Part shown: positions 53,458 to 62,682 of the stretch, piece by piece
Numbering within the stretch: position 1 is the stretch's first letter
How the letters are laid out: each line of letters begins with the position of its first letter
From: Pseudomonas sp. P7548
Lineage (GTDB): Bacteria; Pseudomonadota; Gammaproteobacteria; Pseudomonadales; Pseudomonadaceae
Direction of reading: 5' to 3'
NCBI RefSeq assembly: GCF_013386585.1
Contig: NZ_JACARO010000059.1
Location: 1-64,000, forward strand
Length of the DNA stretch: 64,000 nt
The notes under the pieces: model-generated
The model's input: the letters and a program-made list of their open reading frames with translations, nothing else
Databases searched by the model: none
Told to the model about the DNA's origin: nothing
Made by a program: the position numbers and the translations under genes

Positions 53458-53772
53458 ATGTCGTACGCAGTAATTGTTACTGGTGGCAAGCAATACAAAG
53501 TCGCCCCAGGTGAATACCTGAAGATCGAAAAACTGGAAGTCGCTACTGGCGAATCCGTGACTTTTGATCGCGTTCTGTTGGTCGCCAATGGCGATGACGT
53601 GAACATCGGCGCTCCAGTTGTTGCTGGCGCTACCGTTGTGGCTGAAGTGATCTCCCAAGGTCGTCACGATAAAGTCCGCATCATCAAGTTCCGTCGTCGT
53701 AAGCACCACATGAAACGTATGGGCCACCGCCAGTGGTACACCGAGATCAAAATCACCGGTATTCAGGCTTAA
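53458..53772 (+). CDS. rplU: 50S ribosomal protein L21
   Basis: This 104-residue protein begins MSYAVIVTGGKQYKVAPGEY and contains the basic FRRRKHHMKRMGHRQ segment of L21, which binds 23S rRNA. The ATG 53458 follows GGAG; the frame extends upstream to 53368 through the leader. rpmA follows after 34 bases. Confidence 0.98.
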   Translation: MSYAVIVTGGKQYKVAPGEYLKIEKLEVATGESVTFDRVLLVANGDDVNIGAPVVAGATVVAEVISQGRHDKVRIIKFRRRKHHMKRMGHRQWYTEIKITGIQA

Positions 53773-53806
53773 TTTCAGCCTAATTCCTCACTAGGAGAAT
53801 TGACTC

Positions 53807-54064
53807 ATGGCACACAAAAAAGCTGGTGGTAGTACCCGTAACGGTCGCGACTCAGAAGCCAAACGCCTTGGCGTGAAGATGTATGGCGGCCAGAAAATCA
53901 TTCCGGGCAACATCATCGTGCGTCAGCGCGGCACCCAATTCCACGCCGGTTACGGTGTAGGCATGGGTAAAGATCACACTCTCTTCGCGAAAATCGAAGG
54001 CGTGATCAAGTTTGAAGTAAAAGGCGCGTTCAACCGCCGTTACGTGAGCGTTGTCGCAGCTTAA
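53807..54064 (+). CDS. rpmA: 50S ribosomal protein L27
   Basis: This 85-residue protein begins MAHKKAGGSTRNGRDSEAKR, typical of L27, whose N-terminus reaches the peptidyl-transferase centre. AGGAG precedes the start. It ends at an intrinsic terminator. Confidence 0.98.
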   Translation: MAHKKAGGSTRNGRDSEAKRLGVKMYGGQKIIPGNIIVRQRGTQFHAGYGVGMGKDHTLFAKIEGVIKFEVKGAFNRRYVSVVAA

Positions 54065-54079
54065 TTGCGAGATCGCTGG

Positions 54080-54113
54080 AAAAGCCCTGTCTTGCGACGG
54101 GGCTTTTTCGTTT
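54080..54113 (+). terminator. Intrinsic terminator after rpmA
   Basis: AAAAGCCC-TGTCTTGCGAC-GGGGCTTTTT is a hairpin with a T-run, so obgE probably has its own promoter. Confidence 0.88.
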
Positions 54114-54124
54114 GTGGGGTGAGT

Positions 54125-54207
54125 CTCTTGCAAAGCTGTTTGTAATGGGCGCAAGCCGCCGCATTTGCGGCGGTTGCTTGAGGTCGCTACGCTCATTTTT
54201 GCAAGAG
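54125..54207. repeat. Nested inverted repeats between rpmA and obgE
   Basis: CTCTTGCAAA (54125-54134) and TTTGCAAGAG (54198-54207) form a perfect 10-bp outer stem. Inside is a 12-bp hairpin GCAAGCCGCCGCA/TGCGGCGGTTGC with a bulged G (54151-54177). The whole could form a cruciform or an RNA stem in front of obgE, or be an intergenic repeat of a family not like the REPs here. Confidence 0.6.
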
Positions 54208-54258
54208 TCTTATGTCTTGGTTTCTTAAGCTCGTCCACGCGACGAGAGGCGTTTTGTT

Positions 54259-55482
54259 ATGAAGTTCGTTGATGAAGTTTCCATCCGAGTAAAAGCAGGC
54301 GACGGCGGTAACGGTTGCATGAGTTTCCGTCGCGAAAAATTCATCGAAAACGGTGGCCCCAACGGCGGTGACGGCGGTGACGGCGGTTCCATCTACATGA
54401 TGGCCGACGAAAACCTCAACACCCTGGTCGACTACCGTTACACCCGGCACTTCGATGCCGAGCGTGGCTCCAACGGCGGCAGCACCGACTGCACCGGTAA
54501 AAAAGGCGAAGACCTGGTACTGCGCGTACCGGTCGGCACCACCATCATCGACTCTGCCACCCAGGAAGTGATCGGCGACCTGACCAAGGCCGGCCAGAAG
54601 CTGATGGTTGTGCAGGGCGGCTGGCACGGTCTGGGCAACACCCGATTCAAGTCCAGTACCAACCGCGCGCCGCGCCAGACCACTCCAGGCAAGCCGGGCG
54701 AACAGCGTGACCTGAAGCTGGAAATGAAAGTATTGGCCGACGTGGGCCTGTTGGGCCTGCCGAACGCCGGTAAAAGTACCTTCATCCGCTCGGTCTCGGC
54801 CGCGAAGCCGAAAGTTGCCGACTACCCGTTCACCACCCTGGTGCCCAACCTGGGCGTGGTCAGCGTTGACCGCTGGAAAAGCTTCGTGATCGCCGACATT
54901 CCCGGTCTGATCGAAGGTGCTTCCGATGGCGCAGGCCTGGGGATTCGCTTCCTCAAGCACTTGTCCCGTACCCGTCTGCTGCTGCACCTCGTGGACATGG
55001 CGCCACTGGATGACACCAGCGCACCGGATGCCGCCGAAGTGATCGTCAGCGAACTGACCAAGTTCAGCCCGTCCCTGGCCGAGCGTGATCGTTGGCTGGT
55101 GCTGAACAAGTGCGACCAGATCCTCGAAGAAGAGCACGAGGCGCGCGTCAAGGAAATCGTCGACCGCCTGGAGTGGGAAGGCCCGGTCTACGTGATCTCG
55201 GCCATCGCCAAAGAAGGCACCGAGCGCCTGACCCGCGACATCATGCGCTACCTGGAAGACCGCGCCGACCGCCTGGCGGCCGACCCGGTGTTCAAGGCCG
55301 AACTGGCCGAACTCGATCAGCGCATCGAAGACGAAGCCCGCGCCCAGCTGCAGGCCCTGGACGACCAGCGTGCCTTGCGCCGCAGTGGCGTGAAGTCGGT
55401 CCACGACATCGGCGACGACGATTGGGACGAAGAAGACGTGGATGATGAAGACGGTCCGGAAATCATTTACGTGCGCGACTGA
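54259..55482 (+). CDS. obgE: Obg-family GTPase
   Basis: This 407-residue GTPase has the glycine-rich Obg domain (residues 1-158; NGGDGGDGGSIYM), then a G domain with GLPNAGKST (G1), DYPFTTL (G2), DIPGLIEGAS (G3) and NKCD (G4), and an acidic C-terminal tail. It is essential in most bacteria and acts in 50S ribosome assembly and stress response. Gene order rplU-rpmA-obgE-proB is the common one. Confidence 0.97.
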   Translation: MKFVDEVSIRVKAGDGGNGCMSFRREKFIENGGPNGGDGGDGGSIYMMADENLNTLVDYRYTRHFDAERGSNGGSTDCTGKKGEDLVLRVPVGTTIIDSATQEVIGDLTKAGQKLMVVQGGWHGLGNTRFKSSTNRAPRQTTPGKPGEQRDLKLEMKVLADVGLLGLPNAGKSTFIRSVSAAKPKVADYPFTTLVPNLGVVSVDRWKSFVIADIPGLIEGASDGAGLGIRFLKHLSRTRLLLHLVDMAPLDDTSAPDAAEVIVSELTKFSPSLAERDRWLVLNKCDQILEEEHEARVKEIVDRLEWEGPVYVISAIAKEGTERLTRDIMRYLEDRADRLAADPVFKAELAELDQRIEDEARAQLQALDDQRALRRSGVKSVHDIGDDDWDEEDVDDEDGPEIIYVRD

Positions 55483-55500
55483 TCCGTTGCAGTAAACTTG

Positions 55501-55527
55501 AACGCCGCTCCCTGGAGCGGCGTTTTA
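55501..55527 (+). terminator. Intrinsic terminator after obgE
   Basis: AACGCCGCTCC-CTG-GGAGCGGCGTTTTAG forms a strong stem followed by TTTT. Confidence 0.85.
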
Positions 55528-55591
55528 GTATCCGGGTTTAACGTTATGGGCCGCGCTGGGTCGCGCAGCCCTCAATCTAAGGTTGAAGATG

Positions 55592-56710
55592 ATGCGGAGC
55601 AAAGTGACAGGTGCGCAGCGCTGGGTCGTAAAGATCGGAAGTGCGTTGCTGACGGCGGATGGCAAAGGTCTGGATCGCGCAGCCATGGGCGTCTGGGTCG
55701 AGCAAATGGTGGCCTTGCATGAGGCCGGTGTGGAGCTGGTGCTGGTGTCGTCCGGGGCCGTTGCCGCCGGGATGAGCCGCCTCGGCTGGACCGCGCGACC
55801 CAGCGCGATGCACGAACTGCAAGCCGCCGCCGCCATCGGCCAGATGGGCCTGGTGCAAGCCTGGGAATCCAGCTTTGCCGAGCACGGCCGCCACACGGCG
55901 CAGATCCTGCTGACCCACGACGATCTGTCCGACCGCAAGCGCTACCTCAACGCCCGTAGCACCCTGCGCGCGCTGGTAGAGCTGAAAGTCATCCCGGTGA
56001 TCAATGAAAACGATACCGTGGTCACCGACGAAATCCGCTTTGGCGACAACGACACCCTGGCCGCCCTGGTGGCCAACCTGGTGGAAGCCGATCTGCTGGT
56101 GATCCTCACCGACCGCGACGGCATGTTTGACGCCGACCCGCGCAACAACCCCGATGCCCAGTTGATCTTCGAAGCCCGCGCCGATGACCCGGCCCTGGAC
56201 GCCGTGGCCGGCAGCGTCGGCGGTGCCCTGGGCCGTGGCGGCATGCAGACCAAGCTGCGTGCGGCACGCCTGGCAGCGCGCTCTGGTGCCCACACCATCA
56301 TCGTGGGTGGGCGCATCGAGCGTGTGCTGGACCGTCTCAAGGCCGGCGAGCGCATCGGTACGCTGCTGTCGCCGGAACGCGGGATGCTGGCGGCGCGCAA
56401 ACAATGGCTGGCCGGTCATCTGCAAACCCGTGGCACCCTGGTGCTGGATGATGGCGCGGTGTCGGCGTTGTCCCAGGGCAACAAGAGTTTGCTGCCGGTG
56501 GGCGTCAAGCTGGTGCAGGGCAGCTTCCGCCGTGGTGAGATGGTGGTGTGCGTTGCGCCGGATGGCCGTGAGATCGCCCGGGGCCTGGCCAACTACAGCG
56601 CCTTGGAAGCGCAGAAAATCATTGGACAATCTTCCGATGCGATTGTCGGATTATTGGGTTACATGGCGGAACCTGAGTTGGTCCACCGCGACAACCTGAT
56701 CCTGGTCTAA
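55592..56710 (+). CDS. proB: Glutamate 5-kinase
   Basis: This 372-residue enzyme makes glutamate 5-phosphate, the first step of proline synthesis. The amino-acid-kinase domain has WVVKIGSALLT at the N-terminus and NENDTVVTDEIRFGDND near residue 135. A C-terminal PUA domain follows. The start is uncertain between ATG 55589 and ATG 55592; 55592 gives the usual start MRSKVTGAQRW, while AAGG lies 6 bases before 55589. Confidence 0.96.
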   Translation: MRSKVTGAQRWVVKIGSALLTADGKGLDRAAMGVWVEQMVALHEAGVELVLVSSGAVAAGMSRLGWTARPSAMHELQAAAAIGQMGLVQAWESSFAEHGRHTAQILLTHDDLSDRKRYLNARSTLRALVELKVIPVINENDTVVTDEIRFGDNDTLAALVANLVEADLLVILTDRDGMFDADPRNNPDAQLIFEARADDPALDAVAGSVGGALGRGGMQTKLRAARLAARSGAHTIIVGGRIERVLDRLKAGERIGTLLSPERGMLAARKQWLAGHLQTRGTLVLDDGAVSALSQGNKSLLPVGVKLVQGSFRRGEMVVCVAPDGREIARGLANYSALEAQKIIGQSSDAIVGLLGYMAEPELVHRDNLILV

Positions 56711-56725
56711 CCAAAGGAATACATG

Positions 56726-57190
56726 ATGCGCGTGATAAAGGGATTGCTCGGCCTGCTGCTGGCCATGCCACTGCTGGCCTCGGCCGAAGAAATCGGCCAG
56801 GTGTCGACCGTATTCAAATTCGTCGGCCCCAACGACCGGATCGTTGTCGAAGCCTTCGATGACCCCAAGGTCGACGGCGTGACCTGTTACCTGTCGCGCG
56901 CCAAGACTGGCGGCGTCAAAGGCGGCCTGGGCTTGGCTGAAGACCGCGCCGAAGCCTCGATTGCCTGCCGCCAGGTGGGCCCGATCCGCTTCAAGGGCGA
57001 GCTCAAGGATGGCGACGAAGTGTTCAAGGAGCGCACCTCCCTTGTGTTCAAGACCATGCAGGTGGTGCGCTTCCTCGACAAGAAGCGCAACACCCTCGTT
57101 TACCTGGTGTACAGCGACCGTTTGATCGAAGGCAGCCCGCAAAATGCGGTGACCGCCATACCGATTCTGCCCTGGCCGACCGCTCAGTAA
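56726..57190 (+). CDS. creA: CreA-family periplasmic protein
   Basis: This 154-residue protein has a signal peptide (cleavage after ASA, about residue 21) and the CreA domain (RIVVEAFDDPKVDGVTCYLS). Its role is unknown. The first of two ATG codons (56723, 56726) is equally open; 56726 has the better spacing to AAGGA. Confidence 0.9.
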   Translation: MRVIKGLLGLLLAMPLLASAEEIGQVSTVFKFVGPNDRIVVEAFDDPKVDGVTCYLSRAKTGGVKGGLGLAEDRAEASIACRQVGPIRFKGELKDGDEVFKERTSLVFKTMQVVRFLDKKRNTLVYLVYSDRLIEGSPQNAVTAIPILPWPTAQ

Positions 57191-57291
57191 CCCGCAGGCG
57201 AGTTTTGTCATCGACGTCTATGATTGCAGGCTTGCGGGTTGTAATCTCAAAGCGCCGCAATGCGAAGAACATGGGATATCTGGAGTTCGTC

Positions 57292-57774
57292 ATGAGTGCT
57301 TTCCACGACCTGAAACTCAAAGCTTTGGACGGACAAGAGCTGCCATTGGCGCCCTTCAAGGGGCACGTTGTGCTGGTGGTGAATGTGGCCTCCAAATGTG
57401 GTTTGACCCCGCAATACGCGGCCTTGGAAAACCTCTACCAGCAATACAAGGATCAGGGGTTTACCGTGCTTGGCCTGCCGTGCAACCAGTTTGCCGGCCA
57501 GGAGCCAGGCACCGAAGAGGAGATCCGCGAGTTCTGCAGCTTGAACTACGGCGTGACGTTCCCTTTGGGCAGCAAGCTCGACGTCAATGGCCATGACCGT
57601 CATCAGCTGTACCGCTTGCTGGCGGGTGAGGGCGCTGAGTTTCCAGGCGATATCACCTGGAACTTTGAAAAATTCCTGCTGGGCAAGGATGGGCGCGTAC
57701 TTGCCCGTTTCTCTCCCCGTACCGCACCGGATGACCCCACCATCGTCCAGGCCATCGAAAAAGCCCTGAGCTGA
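57292..57774 (+). CDS. Glutathione peroxidase
   Basis: This 160-residue thioredoxin-fold peroxidase reduces hydroperoxides. The peroxidatic cysteine is in NVASKCGLTPQY (near residue 35), with the further motifs LGLPCNQFAGQEPG and TWNFEKFLL. It is a cysteine, not a selenocysteine, enzyme. The ATG 57292 follows GGAG; the frame extends to 57205. Thioredoxin may be the true reductant, as in many bacterial homologues. Confidence 0.92.
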   Translation: MSAFHDLKLKALDGQELPLAPFKGHVVLVVNVASKCGLTPQYAALENLYQQYKDQGFTVLGLPCNQFAGQEPGTEEEIREFCSLNYGVTFPLGSKLDVNGHDRHQLYRLLAGEGAEFPGDITWNFEKFLLGKDGRVLARFSPRTAPDDPTIVQAIEKALS

Positions 57775-57785
57775 CACTATCCCTG

Positions 57786-57813
57786 TGTAGGAGCCGGCAA
57801 GCCGGCTCCTACA
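57786..57813. repeat. Short REP-like palindrome after the peroxidase gene
   Basis: TGTAGGAGCCGGC-AA-GCCGGCTCCTACA is a perfect 13-bp inverted repeat with a 2-base centre. It could also work as a transcription end. Confidence 0.85.
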
Positions 57814-57921
57814 GGATTGCGCCGCTTTTACCCCTTAATCACCCAAATCAATAGTGCTATCCAACACGCTGCACTCTCCATATTATCCACATCATAAATC
57901 CCTCTGACGTGGAGTGCTCCC

Positions 57922-59025
57922 ATGCCTGTGCAAGCCTTGTTCAAACCCTTCCAGCTCGGCGCATTGCAACTGTCGACCCGTGTCGTGATGGCGCCGATGA
58001 CCCGCTCGTTCTCCCCGGGTGGCGTACCCAACTCCAAAGTCATCGAGTACTACCGTCGTCGCGCCGCAGCCGGTGTGGGCCTGATCATCACCGAAGGTAC
58101 GGTGGTGGGGCACCCGGCTTCCAATGGCTACCCGAACGTGCCGCACTTCTACGGCGAAGCCGCCTTGGCTGGTTGGAAAAAAGTGGTCGACGCCGTGCAC
58201 GCCGAAGGTGGCAAGATCGTCCCGCAGCTGTGGCACGTGGGCAGCGTGCGCCGTATCGGTACCGAGCCGGATGCCAGCGTGCCGGCTTACGGTCCGATGG
58301 AAAAGCTCAAGGACGGCAACGTGGTCGTCCACGGCATGACCCAGCAAGACATCAAGGACGTGATCAACGCCTTCGCCCAAGCCGCCAAGGATGCCCAGAG
58401 TATCGGCATGGACGGCGTGGAGATCCACGGTGCCCACGGTTACCTGGTGGACCAGTTCTTCTGGGAAGGCAGCAACCAGCGCACCGACGAATACGGCGGC
58501 AGCCTGGCCAACCGCTCGCGCTTTGCCATCGAACTGATCCAGGCCACCCGCGCCGCTGTCGGTCCGGATTTCCCGATCATCTTCCGTTTCTCCCAGTGGA
58601 AGCAGCAGGACTACACCGCACGCCTGGTGCAAACCCCGCAAGCGCTGGGTGAGTTCCTCAAGCCGTTGGCCGACGCCGGTGTGGATATTTTCCACTGCTC
58701 CACCCGCCGTTTCTGGGAGCCCGAATTCGAAGGTTCCGACCTCAACCTGGCCGGCTGGACCCGTCAGCTCACCGGCAAGCCGACCATCACCGTGGGCAGC
58801 GTCGGCCTGGATGGCGAGTTCCTGCAGTTCATGGTCAATACCGACAAGGTCGCGCAACCGGCCAGCCTGGAAAAGCTGCTGGAGCGTTTGAACAACGACG
58901 AGTTCGACCTGGTCGCCGTGGGCCGTGCCCTGCTGGTGGACCCGGATTGGGCGCTGAAGGTGCGTGAAGGTCGCGAGGGTGACATCCTGCCGTTCAGCCG
59001 TGAAGCGCTGACGACCCTGGTGTAA
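57922..59025 (+). CDS. Old yellow enzyme family FMN oxidoreductase (NemA-like)
   Basis: This 367-residue TIM-barrel flavoenzyme reduces activated alkenes with NADPH. The FMN and substrate site includes VEIHGAHGYLVDQFFWEG (near residue 170), QRTDEYGGSL and VAVGRALLVDPDW. Its role may be detoxification of electrophiles. It is probably monocistronic, with an inverted repeat at its end. Confidence 0.91.
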   Translation: MPVQALFKPFQLGALQLSTRVVMAPMTRSFSPGGVPNSKVIEYYRRRAAAGVGLIITEGTVVGHPASNGYPNVPHFYGEAALAGWKKVVDAVHAEGGKIVPQLWHVGSVRRIGTEPDASVPAYGPMEKLKDGNVVVHGMTQQDIKDVINAFAQAAKDAQSIGMDGVEIHGAHGYLVDQFFWEGSNQRTDEYGGSLANRSRFAIELIQATRAAVGPDFPIIFRFSQWKQQDYTARLVQTPQALGEFLKPLADAGVDIFHCSTRRFWEPEFEGSDLNLAGWTRQLTGKPTITVGSVGLDGEFLQFMVNTDKVAQPASLEKLLERLNNDEFDLVAVGRALLVDPDWALKVREGREGDILPFSREALTTLV

Positions 59026-59032
59026 GTGGCTC

Positions 59033-59062
59033 GACTCCCTGTGCTCGCACAGGGAGTCTTGT
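59033..59062 (+). terminator. Probable terminator after the old yellow enzyme gene
   Basis: GACTCCCTGTG-CTCG-CACAGGGAGTC forms a perfect 11-bp stem but has only a short T-rich tail (TTGT). Confidence 0.65.
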
Positions 59063-59073
59063 CGCCTTAGCGG

Positions 59074-59253
59074 TTAATATTGCGGCCCTTTGTACAGCTC
59101 TCTAGTGCGATCGATTTTATGCGGGTCGACTTGCCCAGGCTGGCCGTAGACAGGGGGTTCAGCTCGAGATTTATCCAAGACGTGTTGCTGGCGCGCCCAT
59201 TCGGCGTTTGGCATGTTGACGCCATTACGTACACCCATTCCATAAGCTGACAT
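59074..59253 (-). CDS. Conserved small protein of unknown function
   Basis: This 59-residue protein (MSAYGMGVRNGVNMPNAEWA...) is polar, with no signal peptide or membrane segment. The ATG 59253 follows GGAG at 9 bases; an upstream TTG at 59271 is also open. It stands alone between converging transcripts and I do not recognise its family. Confidence 0.6.
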   Translation of the reverse strand: MSAYGMGVRNGVNMPNAEWARQQHVLDKSRAEPPVYGQPGQVDPHKIDRTRELYKGPQY

Positions 59254-59361
59254 TTTTCGTATCTCCGTCAATTGAAGAGCCTGCTTGAATCGCAGGTATC
59301 AATAATTGGCGTTCAGCGCTATCGGAGTTCCTGATGTAAACATAGGGAAAGACTTAACGCT

Positions 59362-60540
59362 TCATTGCACGAAAGGCTGCGTAGGAAGCGCAAAGTTTTC
59401 GCCGCACACCCCGCGCAACTGCCGCTCAAACTGCTCGATAATTGCCGGCCAGCCTTGCCGGCTGGCATGTTGCCGGGCATTGAGGCGCATGCGACGCAGG
59501 CTTTCGGCGTCTTCCAACAGCCAGTTGGCGGCATCGCAGAACGCACCTTCGTCCCCGGGCATCGCCAGCACACCGTTGTAGCCATGGCGAATATGCTGGG
59601 TCGCTGCGGCCTGGTCGTAGGCCACCACTCCCAACCCCGACGCCATGGCTTCCAGCACCACATTGCCGAAGGTTTCCGTCAGGCTGGGAAACAGGAACAC
59701 GTCACCTGATGCGTAATGCCGCGCCAGCGCTTCACCGCGCAAGGTGCCGCAGAAAATCGCCTCGGGCAGTTCCTTCTCCATGGTGGCCCGTTGCGGCCCA
59801 TCGCCGACGATGATCAGTTTCATCTGGCGCATGGGGTAGGTGTCTTGCAACGTCTCGAAGCACCGCTTGAGCAACCCTAGATTCTTTTCCTGCGCCAATC
59901 GCCCCACATACAGCACAGCGGTTTGCTCGTCGTTCAAGGCCCAGCTTTCACGCAGCGCACTGTCGCGCTTGGCCGGGTGGAACAACTGGCTGTCCACACC
60001 GCGTGACAGCATGCCCAAGCGCTCGAAGTGCCGGCGCTCCAGTTCCAGGCGCTGGCTGGCGCTGGGCACCAGGGTCAAGGTCGAGCGGTTGTGAAACCAG
60101 CGCAAGTAATGGGTGACCATCCGGCTCAACACACTCAAGCCGTATTGGTTGGAGTACTGCTGGAAGTTGGTGTGAAAGCCACTGACCACGCTGATGCCCA
60201 AGCGCCTGGCTGCGCGCAGGGCAGACAGTCCCAGTGGCCCTTCCGTGGCGATATACAGCACATCCGGGCGCTGGCGCGTCCAGCGCCTGAGCAACTTGTG
60301 CATCGACGACTGGCCCCATTGCAAGCCGGGGTAACCCGGCAATGGCCAGCCACGACACAGCAGCAATTCGTCGTCGCTGGGGCGGCTCTGGTCGCTGCCC
60401 TGGCGTGGGCGTACCAGCTCGACTTGATGGCCGCGTGCGCGCAAACCCTCGCACAGGCGGCCAAGGGTATTGGCCACCCCGTTGATTTCTGGCGGGAAGG
60501 TTTCGGTAATAAGGGTGATGTGAAGCGAGGCTGTCGTCAT
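59362..60540 (-). CDS. GT4-family glycosyltransferase
   Basis: This 392-residue protein starts MTTASLHITLITETFPPEINGV, the family N-terminus with the acceptor-binding domain. The C-terminal GT-B donor-binding motif is SLTETFGNVVLEAMASGLGVV (E-x7-E pattern). It may transfer mannose or another sugar to a lipid or polysaccharide; the acceptor is unknown. An ATG 11 codons upstream (60573) is also open but has no ribosome-binding site. Confidence 0.87.
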   Translation of the reverse strand: MTTASLHITLITETFPPEINGVANTLGRLCEGLRARGHQVELVRPRQGSDQSRPSDDELLLCRGWPLPGYPGLQWGQSSMHKLLRRWTRQRPDVLYIATEGPLGLSALRAARRLGISVVSGFHTNFQQYSNQYGLSVLSRMVTHYLRWFHNRSTLTLVPSASQRLELERRHFERLGMLSRGVDSQLFHPAKRDSALRESWALNDEQTAVLYVGRLAQEKNLGLLKRCFETLQDTYPMRQMKLIIVGDGPQRATMEKELPEAIFCGTLRGEALARHYASGDVFLFPSLTETFGNVVLEAMASGLGVVAYDQAAATQHIRHGYNGVLAMPGDEGAFCDAANWLLEDAESLRRMRLNARQHASRQGWPAIIEQFERQLRGVCGENFALPTQPFVQ

Positions 60541-60594
60541 GACCCACAGTGTCACCGTGGGCCATGTCGTCATTGTGTCATCGGGATGATGGAT

Positions 60595-61362
60595 TTATGA
60601 CGGGGTCACTTTTTTCTGCTGTGCCATCGCCTCGGCACCTTGTTCGCGCACCCAGAACAGCGTGGCCCCGGCCACTGCCGCCGGCATCATCAGCAGGTTG
60701 ACCACCGGCACCAGCAGCACCAGGTAGACAATCCCGCCGAAGCTCATGCTCTGCCAGCGCTTCTGGCGCAGCCAGGCGAGCATCTCGTTCCAGCCCAGCT
60801 TGTGGTTGTCGGCCGGGTAGTCGATGTACTGGATCGCCATCATCCACACGCCGAACAACAGCCACAGCGGTGCGGCGACCAAGTTGACCACCGGGATGAA
60901 CGACAGGATAAACAGGCCGATGGCCCGTGGCAGGAAGTAGCCCAGCTTGCGCATTTCGCGGGCCAGGGTGCGCGGCACCATGGCGATCAGTTCGCCCCAG
61001 CTGAAGGCTGGGAAGTCATCCGTGCCGCGCACCACCACCTCAACCTTCTCCGAGAGAAAACCGTTGAACGGCGCGGCGATGATGTTGGCCAGCATGGTGA
61101 AGGTGAAAAACACCATCAACACCACCAGCACCACAAACAGTGGCCACAAGAGGTAATTCAGAAAACCCAGCCAACTGGGTAGCGTCGGCATCAAATGGTC
61201 GACCCACAGGCTGAACTGGTGGCCGGCGAAATAGATCAAGCCGACGAACAGCACCAGGTTGATCGCCAGCGGCAGCAGCACAAACAGGCGCAGGCCAGGG
61301 CTCAGCACCAGTTTGAGGCCTTCACGCAGGTATTGCGGGCCAGAAAGAGCAGGGGCGGGCAT
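60595..61362 (-). CDS. cysZ: Sulfate transporter CysZ
   Basis: This 255-residue protein of the CysZ/EI24 family brings sulfate into the cell for cysteine synthesis. Membrane segments near residues 25-50, 65-90, 140-165 and 205-235 are visible, with KLVLSPGLRLFVLLPLAINL at the start and NIIAAPFNGFLSEKVE after the second one. The ATG 61362 follows GGAG; a frame extension upstream is not used. It is divergent from trxB. Confidence 0.88.
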   Translation of the reverse strand: MPAPALSGPQYLREGLKLVLSPGLRLFVLLPLAINLVLFVGLIYFAGHQFSLWVDHLMPTLPSWLGFLNYLLWPLFVVLVVLMVFFTFTMLANIIAAPFNGFLSEKVEVVVRGTDDFPAFSWGELIAMVPRTLAREMRKLGYFLPRAIGLFILSFIPVVNLVAAPLWLLFGVWMMAIQYIDYPADNHKLGWNEMLAWLRQKRWQSMSFGGIVYLVLLVPVVNLLMMPAAVAGATLFWVREQGAEAMAQQKKVTPS

Positions 61363-61643
61363 GGAGAACTCCGAGCAAAGGGACGAACGCGCCGACCTTA
61401 CCGGCTTTGCTGAACAGGCGAAAGTCACGACATCAGCAGTAACAAACCCATCGATCAACCGGGTCGACTGCATAGAGACCACCTATGAGCTGGATTGTTA
61501 TTCCGTATTTCCTTAATCTTGCCCCCCTCTATACGCTGCACCCATTATTTTCAGGACGTGCGAGTTCAAGCCTTCCCCAAGTGCTTCGCGGTCCTTTTTT
61601 ATTCCAGCCGCCCTGTTGCCCGGGTGGTCGATAGGAGTGAGTC

Positions 61644-62606
61644 ATGTCTGATACCCGTCATTCGCGAGTGATTATTCTCGGTTCCGGCCCTGCCGGTTAC
61701 AGCGCTGCGGTCTACGCTGCCCGGGCCAACCTCAAGCCGCTGCTGATCACCGGCATGCAAGCGGGCGGTCAGTTGACCACCACCACCGAAGTCGACAACT
61801 GGCCGGGCGACGTCCATGGCCTGACCGGCCCGGTGCTGATGGAGCGCATGAAAGAGCATGCCGAGCGCTTCGAAACCGAGATCGTCTTCGACCACATCAA
61901 CAAGGTCGACTTCTCCAAGAAGCCTTACAGCCTGACCGGCGACAGCGGCGTCTACACCTGTGACGCCCTGATCATCGCCACCGGCGCCAGCGCTCGCTAC
62001 CTGGGCCTGCCATCGGAAGAAGCGTTCATGGGCAAGGGCGTTTCCGCTTGCGCAACCTGCGACGGTTTCTTCTACCGCAACAAGCCGGTCGCCGTAGTCG
62101 GCGGGGGCAACACCGCCGTGGAAGAGGCACTGTACCTGGCCAACATCGCCAGCACCGTGACCCTGGTTCACCGCCGCGAGACCTTCCGTGCCGAGAAGAT
62201 CCTGATCGACAAGCTGCACGCCCGTGTCGCTGAAGGCAAGATCATCCTCAAGCTCAATGCCACCCTGGACGAAGTCCTGGGCGACAACATGGGCGTGACC
62301 GGTGCCCGCCTGAAAAACAACGACGGCAGCTTCGACGAACTGAAAGTCGACGGCGTGTTCATCGCCATCGGCCACACCCCGAACACGTCGCTGTTCGAAG
62401 GCGTGCTGGAAGCCAAAGACGGCTACCTGGTGGTGCAGGGCGGCCGTGAAGGCAACGCCACTGCCACCAACATCGAGGGCATCTTCGCCGCCGGTGACGT
62501 GGCTGACCACGTGTACCGCCAAGCCATTACCTCGGCCGGCGCCGGTTGCATGGCAGCCCTGGATGCCGAGCGTTACCTCGATGGGTTGAAGGACGCTGCG
62601 TTCTAA
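61644..62606 (+). CDS. trxB: Thioredoxin reductase
   Basis: This 320-residue flavoenzyme reduces thioredoxin with NADPH. The redox pair is C136 and C139 (ACATCDG), the FAD-binding site is LGSGPAGYSAAVYAARA at the N-terminus, and the NADPH-binding site is VVGGGNTAVEEALYL near residue 152. It ends at a strong terminator. Confidence 0.96.
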   Translation: MSDTRHSRVIILGSGPAGYSAAVYAARANLKPLLITGMQAGGQLTTTTEVDNWPGDVHGLTGPVLMERMKEHAERFETEIVFDHINKVDFSKKPYSLTGDSGVYTCDALIIATGASARYLGLPSEEAFMGKGVSACATCDGFFYRNKPVAVVGGGNTAVEEALYLANIASTVTLVHRRETFRAEKILIDKLHARVAEGKIILKLNATLDEVLGDNMGVTGARLKNNDGSFDELKVDGVFIAIGHTPNTSLFEGVLEAKDGYLVVQGGREGNATATNIEGIFAAGDVADHVYRQAITSAGAGCMAALDAERYLDGLKDAAF

Positions 62607-62618
62607 ACCCGTTGAAAT

Positions 62619-62649
62619 AAAAAAACCGGCTGAGAGGCCGGTTTTTTTA
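62619..62649 (+). terminator. Intrinsic terminator after trxB
   Basis: AAAAAACCGGC-TGAGAG-GCCGGTTTTTTT is a perfect stem with a T-run on the plus strand and an A-run before it, so it may act in both directions. Confidence 0.92.
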
Positions 62650-62682
62650 TGCGCGTGATTTGATGATCACCGCAGTTCAAAT

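Noticed and set aside
57189..57240. AACCCGCA/TGCGGGTT inverted repeat after creA
   Set aside because: The loop is 36 bases and there is no T-run; it is too weak for a terminator or site call.
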